A DNA stretch of 64,000 nt from Uloborus plumipes (Eukaryota > Arthropoda > Arachnida > Araneae > Uloboridae). Under the pieces are notes generated by a model. That model ran no database searches, was not told the origin of the DNA, and saw only the letters and a list, made by a program, of their open reading frames with translations. The translations under genes were made by a program, and so were the position numbers. Below are positions 57,850 to 64,000 of the stretch, piece after piece; positions within the stretch are counted from its first letter, which is position 1; every line of letters begins with the position of its first letter. The stretch spans positions 1 to 64,000 of the forward strand of contig JAXGGA010005157.1 in assembly GCA_038373865.1 (NCBI GenBank). The letters are read 5' to 3'.

Positions 57850-58620
57850 CTGAAAGAGGGGTCTTTCATCAAGAGTTATCAAACATTTTACCAGTTATGA
57901 AGAAATAACTGTAGTCTGAATCAAAAAGTATATTTATGGCTTCACAAAGCATAATCTACTTAAATGCTCCCACGGACAGAAAAAGAATATCTATGTATTT
58001 ATTGAGATTCTATTGTTGCGAATTTATAAATCGTCTGCGATGTTCGTATTTCTTTGGTTTATTTGATTAATTTATCGTCTGAGCTATCAATTGTTTTGTA
58101 ATATTTCTTTGTATTATTTGATTAATTTATCGTCTGCGCTATCAATTGTTTTTGTAATGGCAACAAAAAACGAAAGAAGACAGAACAGTTTAAAATATTT
58201 TGATGGAAGGAGCGTTGCTTTTCTCGCCGATTGTTGGCGGAGAATATTATTTTAAATTTTACTTAAATATGTAATTAAAAGTTTGTTTTTATAAAAAGTC
58301 AAGAGTTTGATTTTATCTACTTAAGTGAAGAGAACATTTATATTGAATCTACAGTCCACTATGAAATTTTAACCTTCCTACCAAACCTTAACATCTATAA
58401 TGTAGTATGAATCTAAATCAAAGTTAGAGAGAGTTATCAAACATTTTACAGAAGAGGTAAAATAATAACAGTAACTACAGCCTGACTCAAAAAGTATATT
58501 TATGGCTTCACAAAACAAAATCTATATGCAAAACATCCCACGGACAAAAACTTAAACAAATATGTATTTATATAGATTCTATAAATACTGTAGTATGATT
58601 CTCTTTCGCTAGCCATAAAC
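57850..58620. repeat. duplicated ~170-bp block around a possible solo LTR
   Basis: GAGTTATCAAACATTTTACC ... AGTATATTTATGGCTTCACA ... CCCACGGACA ... TAGATTCTAT occurs at ~57875-58013 and ~58430-58575. Between them, starting TGTTGCGAATTTATAAATCG at 58014, is ~330 bp that could be a solo LTR, and it includes two ~59-bp direct repeats (TTGATTAATTTATCGTCTG at 58065 and 58124). The right LTR end and TSD could not be fixed. Confidence 0.5.
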
Positions 58621-58677
58621 ATTGGGGTTATATTGACAAAAAAGGCACATCCACATTATCTATAAACTAGTTTTATA

Positions 58678-58770
58678 TTACAGTAAATTCACAATTATCC
58701 GCGGGGTAGGTTGGCACGGAAACCGCGGATAAGCGAATACCGCGAATAATCCGAAAAATAGGTTAAAAAC
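58678..58770 (+). mobile_element. left end of a Tigger/jerky-like element
   Basis: TACAGTAAATTCACAATTAT followed by CCGCGGATAAGCGAATACCG is the usual wording of this family's terminus. No matching right end was seen. Confidence 0.4.
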
Positions 58771-58904
58771 GATACTAGTATATATGATACTATAAAAATC
58801 AATAACACTCGCACATACATTTTCATTGTAGCTAAAAACTATAACATTAGCAAAAAATACAATATGTATTATTTATCTCTTTTTAAGTTTCTTTTCTTTT
58901 CTTT

Positions 58905-59990
58905 TTATTTTCAACAAGTTTGGAGCAAAAAAAAAAAAAAAACTTATTAGCTCTTGCGCCATAAAACTAAAAATTAAAGTATATTTGACACGTTATATCT
59001 TTTTCTGAGCATAAAATATCAGTTCAATATTTTTTTCGCAACCCATCTAACGCGCTATTTTCAAGTGTAGCATTTTTGAGTGGTTTTCACAAAAGCAATC
59101 TTTACTTGGACGGAAATCGTAAAAACAAGAAAAAAAAAAAAAGAAACGACGACCTAACATGATGACAAAATTACGGCCTAAATTTCTCTCGAACCTGCTG
59201 CTCAAGTCGTGGATCACATATATTTGAACAGCGCGTCGGAGGTTTTTCAAGATTATTTGTCGTCCTCTGGGGAACAGGCTCTCCACTCGCTTTCAAAATG
59301 ATGATGACTTTCGACTGGATTTCGACCTTTCCAACGACATATAACATTCACGTATGTGCAAGTAAATTTAACCCCAATATTCGGCAATTTAAGTGAAAAT
59401 GACCTTCAGTTGGAATAAAAAAAGAACCGCTTATCAAATTTTTTTCGAACGGGTGCCCAAACCTTTTAAGAGCGAAAAGGAACAAATGCTGAAATTTTTA
59501 TCAAAATCGGTCTGGTAGTTCTCGACTTTTGTGCGTTCAAACATACAGACGCTTTTTGAGACTTCATTTTATACTATTCTAGAAAGTTAGGTAGATATTT
59601 TCTTTCTGTTTTCAACCAGTTTGGTGCAGAAAAACATATTAGCTATTGCGCCATAAAAAAAAAAAGTGTATGACATGTTACGTCTTTTTCTGAGTATAAA
59701 ATATCAGTTCAATATTTTTTTTTTCGCTCTAGCATCTTACACGAATTGCTTTTGAGTAGTTTTCTCAAAAGCAATTTTTACTTGGGCGGAAATCGTAAAA
59801 ACAAGAAAAAAAGCCGACAGCCAAACATGATGACAAAATTACGGCCTAAATTTCTCTCGAACCTGATGCTCAAATCGTGGATCACATACATTTGAACAGC
59901 GTTGGAGGTTTTTCAAGATTATTTATCGCCCTCTGGGGAACAGGCTTTCCGCTCGCTGGCAAAATGATGATGACTTTTCGACTGGATGGC
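58905..59990. repeat. direct duplication, two ~390-bp copies ~700 bp apart
   Basis: Copies at 58905-59320 and 59603-59990 share ATTAGCT(C/A)TTGCGCCATAAA, AAAATATCAGTTCAATATTT, CATGATGACAAAATTACGGC and AGGTTTTTCAAGATTATTT, then diverge abruptly at ~59987. Probably part of a larger transposon. Short frames differ between the copies. Confidence 0.75.
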
Positions 59991-60175
59991 AGCTGGGCTG
60001 GGTGGAATCCCTCGCCCAGGGAGTGTTCTATATGGGTGGATGAAGGGCATGATTTGGATTCGGATGGAACACACTGTGGAAAAGAGAAGATTGCTTATTT
60101 CTTGGTGGGAAATAGTGTGGATGGTGCCTGGTGGAGGAGTTGGCCTTTGGGAGAAAATGGGGGAATAATGAAATA
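59991..60175 (+). other. G-rich insert of unknown origin
   Basis: The second duplicate copy switches here to G-rich sequence (GGCAGCTGGGCTGGGTGGAA ... GGAGTTGGCCTTTGGGAGAA) unlike the AT-rich neighbourhood. It is open in two plus frames, ending at an in-frame stop at 60176. I do not recognise it. Confidence 0.35.
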
Positions 60176-60277
60176 GTAGATGAATTATTAAGAAATAAAA
60201 TCTTCACCATTTTAGTGGAAGCATAAATGATTATAGAGCACAATGCTAAAAAGATTGTAATAAAATAAAATAAAGTA

Positions 60278-60762
60278 CAGTGAACTCTCACTTATGCACC
60301 GCCTCATTTATGCGCCTTTTTCACTTATACGACAATTTTTAATGGCCCCAGCACACTCCATAACAAAATAATGATAGTATAATTCGTTTATGCGTCATTC
60401 TAAAGATACATATTTCACTTATGCGCCGAATTTTCCCTAAACTGAAAAAATATTTTATTTTCTTTAAAAAACAAGCATTTTTCTTCATTTCCCTCTTTAA
60501 ATTGTCGCCTTTATTGCTCACGGAAAAAAGAGACTGGTTTAAATTAGGTATGCTACAATTTTTGTTTTCTCTTTATCATTATAATTACGGTCCAGTAGTT
60601 CCCAGACGGATATAATATGTCCCTTTTCTATAGAAACATTCTTATTCATTCCCTATGTTGCGGTTTAGTCCTTTGAATAGGCTTGTTCACTTATACGTCT
60701 CTCTCACTTATGCGCCTTTTTCTGTTGGTCCCTTGGGCCGGCGCATAAGTGAGGGTTCACTG
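60278..60762. mobile_element. 485-bp pogo/Tigger-like MITE (CACTTATGCGCC repeats)
   Basis: CAGTGAACTCTCACTTATGC on the left and, inverted, CAGTGAACCCTCACTTATGC on the right, with TA flanks (60276-60277, 60763-60764). The word CACTTATGCGCC or a variant recurs internally at 60312, 60417 and 60705, probably transposase-site-like subterminal repeats. Confidence 0.88.
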
Positions 60763-60764
60763 TA

Positions 60765-61480
60765 TTTTAAAGAAAAAAAGAATCTGAGATTAACCTTTCT
60801 ATTGGATTGGCTCGTACTAAAATGTTTGTAATAAAAAATATGCATGACTTCTTGACAAGAACACTCAGAAATTGCTGTTAATAATTATCTCGTGCTGGTA
60901 GAGAGACAGGAAAAAAGTCCTGCATATCTAAAAACGAAATGTAACCGAGATCGAAAGTTCGAAATGACGGGCTTGCAATTAATCCTGAATTTCGAACCCC
61001 CTGTATGCACTCTAAATCAGAGTGTAGACCTCACAGAGATAAGGTCAAGTGCGATGCCCCATTCATTCAAATGCAACATCGCTCAAGTCAAATCTCTCCG
61101 CTTTTGAAGATAGTCTTCATTTTAATTGCATACATTAAAGTTCTCCTGCAACAAAAGAATATGTCATAATTTTATTGCGGCAGAAACACGCTTCGCAATT
61201 CTATCTGCACAACAAAGACGTACTTTCGAGCGCACTCCAGAGCAAGAAACAGAATCAATTATAGTGGAAAATTGGATTTCGGAATCGTCATCAAAGACCT
61301 CATTATGTCGTGCATCTGAGAAAGATAACAGGAATGAAAGACCGCTTTTAATTGGTAGAGAAAAAAAAAGAACAGCCTATCAGCGCGTAGGCGACAAGGA
61401 GTGCACACACTTCAACTAACCGCCAACGCATTCTCATAAAAAAAGGTCAGAATTCCATGTCACGTCAACTAACTAGTTTT

Positions 61481-61535
<55 letters not shown>

Positions 61536-62188
61536 CGCTGGTTTTTTTTTTTTTTTTTTAAATCTCGCTTGTATTTTGTGTTTTTCTAATTAGTGACGCG
61601 CTCCTTTGCAATGCGACAATGTTAGGAGAGTCAGGTAATTGAACGTTTCCTACCATGATTTCAAGTGGTGGCAATGGATGAGCTCAGGAGTGTATGATTT
61701 GGAATAATTTATCTCAAACCATTTTTACTATCAAGTTATTATTAAAAGCTTGTAAAAGGAGTAGTCACATTTAACATTTTCTGATGCTGCGACTGCATAT
61801 AGATTTATTTGATGCCATCGAACTAAGGGCTGACTTAGAAGATTTTTAAAGAGGAGGTCATTGATTTTTAGTTACCTCTTACCACGTATCTGATTTTTAT
61901 ATGCTGTTGGGGGGGGGGGGAATATTGCCACGTCACTTTTATTTAAAACAACAAATATAGAGGAGAGGAAGATGTAAGTTCCCCGAACCTACTCTTTTCC
62001 TTTTCCGTTTCCAAAAGTATTCTAAAATTGCGTTTTTAATTTCACAACAATTCCAGGGGAATGTTTCGAAACTTCCTCTGCTCATCATTGAAGGTTGACT
62101 AAAATTGTGATTTTTCGAACTTCAGTTTCGGAGAATTATCGGAGGGAAATCCTTAAACTCCATCCCTTCCATTAATAGTTACCTGGGG
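60765..62188. other. interval with a microsatellite, no gene recognised
   Basis: Includes the (AC)n at 61482 and a G-run at 61911-61921. Frames at 60892-61107 and 61126-61419 have no family features. Confidence 0.45.
61482..61534. repeat. (AC)n microsatellite
   Basis: ~26 AC units, followed by a T-run. Confidence 0.98.
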
Positions 62189-62338
62189 TAGTGGTACGAC
62201 ACAAACAAATGAATATCGATGTTTTAAAACGTCGATATTCAACAGCAGAGCATCGATGGTATCGATACATAAAACCAAAAACATCGATGTTTTTACCATC
62301 GATGTTTCGAAAATATCAAAATCGATGTCGTACCATTA
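62189..62338. mobile_element. 150-bp palindromic MITE rich in ATCGAT
   Basis: TAGTGGTACGACA on the left and, inverted, TAATGGTACGACATCGATTT on the right. ATCGAT-type self-complementary words occur repeatedly (CATCGATGG, GTATCGATAC, ACATCGATGT). TSD not clear. Confidence 0.65.
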
Positions 62339-63109
62339 CTTGAGAGGGTCCGTGGATCGTGTCTTTACGAGTTAAGTATTGCAAAATGGAAGTGCTTTAC
62401 ACGCCTCTCCATCTCCAAAGATTTGGTGACTTTCGATTAAGTTTATCTTCATCGTTCCTCCCTTGTAACCGCGCTTGCATCACACCAACATGATGGAGAG
62501 TCAATCAGAGAATTCTACTAAAGCCAAATTAATAACTTTTTTAGCGTGGCAATAGTCTGAATTAAATCCAAAATGAGAAAATTTACATCAAAATGAAAGT
62601 AAATGCAGGGACTGCGATCCTTTAAATGTGATACTTTTCTTAAAATGTCAGAAGATTTTAAGACCTTATAGCTCGATAACGGGGGCACGATCGAAAATAA
62701 TTCTTAAGTCAAAAATAAATGAATAAATAAATTAAAAAAAAAGCTCAATATGCGCTTTCGATTGCTATGTTTGAAATATTTCAATTGTTACATTCTTCGT
62801 GTATAGTATTGGTTCCATGGTTAGGTTTTTGTGGGTTTATTAAAATTTCATTTCTTCACTTTGAAAAAAAAAAGGGCAAAAAAGATGTCAAGTAAAAAAA
62901 AAAAATCCAGCAGATTTAAGTGCCTCAATGAGGAAACGGTGTCCGTCAACTTGACAAGGAAAACTAGTATCTTCATTTAAGATTTCTGCAAGAAATGTTA
63001 GCACTTTCCTCAAGGCATTTTCCGATGACGAAGCGCTTCTTTTGTCACCCTCACTTCCGGGGTAGTGAAAGTAATATAGGTTGGATGTCCACATTCTGCA
63101 CAAAACTTT
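62339..63109. other. interval with one unassigned minus-strand frame
   Basis: The minus-strand frame 63127-62888 (79 codons, with ENALRKVLTFLAEILNEDT and DGHRFLIEALKSAG) has a protein-like composition, helical leucine spacing and a YPGSEGDKRSASS linker. It could be an exon or a transposon-protein fragment. I do not recognise it. Confidence 0.4.
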
Positions 63110-63650
63110 CCGAGATTTCTTTCGCAAATGGCTTGCCTAATATAGAGTCTTAAAAGTCCTTTTTACTGCACTCTTGACTATAAATTTTCGTCCATCCACT
63201 GGGTGTAGTTACTTATTGCATGAGAAAAAAGGTTTTGTGTTCAATTTTTCCTCCTTGTTGGGAGTTTTTTTTTTTTTTTTTGAAAGTTCATGTCAGATTG
63301 ACTCGTCAAATTTTCAACGAAGCTTCAGGATGTACCAATGCACTGTAAAAAAAAAAGAAAAAAAAAAGATGTTTTTACAGTATAATATTGGCAGCCGAGG
63401 TTCCAGTTTCGAACTGTAAAATTGCTAATTTTATACAGTTTTAAACTGGAACTTCGGCTGCTAGTATTATGCAGTAAGAACAACAGTTTTATTTTTTGCA
63501 GTGAATTGGTGCATCCAGAAGCTGCATTGAAAATTCAACGAGTCAATCTGACATGAACTTTCAAAAAAAATTCCAACAAGGAGTAAAAAAGGACTTTTAA
63601 GGCTGGAGCCATCTATATTAGGCAAGGTATTTGCGTAAAATTATTTCTAA
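63110..63650. repeat. long imperfect palindrome with TTTACAGTATAATA core
   Basis: The left arm (GCTTGCCTAATATAGA ... GAAAGTTCATGTCAGATTGA ... CACTGTAAAAA) is mirrored on the right (CAGTGAATTGGTGCATCC ... TCAATCTGACATGAACTTTC ... TATATTAGGCAAGG), centred near 63418. The core words (GGTTCCAGTTT, AACTGTAAAATTGCTA) are those of 36140-36760. Foldback-type element. TSD not resolved. Confidence 0.75.
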
Positions 63651-63796
63651 ATTCCCTAAAATACATTTAGAGACAAAGAGGATAAAGTGAAAAACGTGGA
63701 TCTTATTAAATGGGAGTGTGCGAAAGAAGAGGCAAAATTAAAGTTTGAGTTTTCATTTTCATTTTAGATTCTACTGTGGGTGGAGTGGGGACTTAA

Positions 63797-64000
63797 CCTT
63801 TTAACTGTCATGCCTGAGATAGTCTCGGGCACAGCTGGTTTTTGAAAATGTCACACCCGAGTATTACTCGGGGTAATTTTTTTTTGAGTGCATCGTATTG
63901 TTATACCTGAATATATATCGGGAGACGTTTATTTCGGCTTCATCTCTTTGTCAAACCCGACCGTTTCTCGGGTTTGTGCTTGGAAAAGTGTTAAAAATCA
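63797..64000. mobile_element. hairpin-array MITE, left part (runs off the window)
   Basis: TTAA at 63793-63796 precedes CCTTTTAACTGTCATGCCTG, which resembles the CCCTTTGATGGTTATG end of 3254-3632. Four short inverted motifs of the form CCYGAN7TCGGG start at 63813, 63856, 63906 and 63956. The right end lies outside the window. Confidence 0.6.

Overview
This is a 64-kb window of an AT-rich, intron-bearing, transposon-saturated animal genome. An arthropod is most likely, possibly a chelicerate such as a spider. That rests on the repeat style, an LTR retrotransposon primed by an arthropod-type tRNA-Lys with an arthropod-like TCAGT initiator, and a Tc1-like element ending in CACTGGCGG; it is inference, not proof. 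Nothing looks prokaryotic: there are no operons and no CRISPR.

Only two host genes are secure. One is Tim17, the presequence translocase channel subunit of the mitochondrial inner membrane. It lies on the minus strand with five recognisable coding exons at 18722-18623, 12963-12900, 12324-12195, 9367-9332 and 6013-5939. Its first coding exon was not found and its C-terminus is uncertain. One exon junction is off by a single base. The other gene is a tRNA-Gly(TCC) at 38119-38190, minus strand. A possible first coding exon of an unrecognised plus-strand gene lies at 32001-32100.

Almost everything else is mobile or repeated DNA, and many boundaries can be set to the base from target-site duplications (TSDs). 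Plus 1-4286 is a ~295-bp tandem array broken by two hAT insertions and a Helitron-like element that itself carries a TTAA-flanked MITE. The Tim17 introns hold a second array (6240-7194), a MITE that stops 19 bp from an exon, dispersed copies of one intronic unit, a foldback element (14624-15415) and a hAT (16672-18035). At 19307-23624 three elements are nested, each with perfect TSDs (TGCG, ACCATTGG, CCCTAAAT). At 26993-28885 a foldback repeat contains seven 124-bp units with A/B higher-order order and a hAT. A decayed Tc1-like element follows at 29149-30575. A mariner-like element sits inside a hAT at 33598-35695, and another hAT is at 38895-40788.

At 41016-47368 is an almost intact Ty3/gypsy retrotransposon. 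Its LTRs differ by one substitution and one 3-bp indel, and it has a tRNA-Lys primer site, a polypurine tract and an ATAT TSD. The gag-pol frame breaks once, in RNase H. The rest (48-64 kb) is foldback DNA, palindromes, hAT and pogo-like MITEs, ~532-bp tandem units, and a MITE made of regularly spaced hairpins that runs off the right edge.

The most unusual items are the hairpin-array MITEs (3254-3632 and 63797-end), the foldback superfamily seen at three loci, the subterminal-repeat element with TGCG TSDs, and the Tim17 junction. No new multi-gene system is visible.
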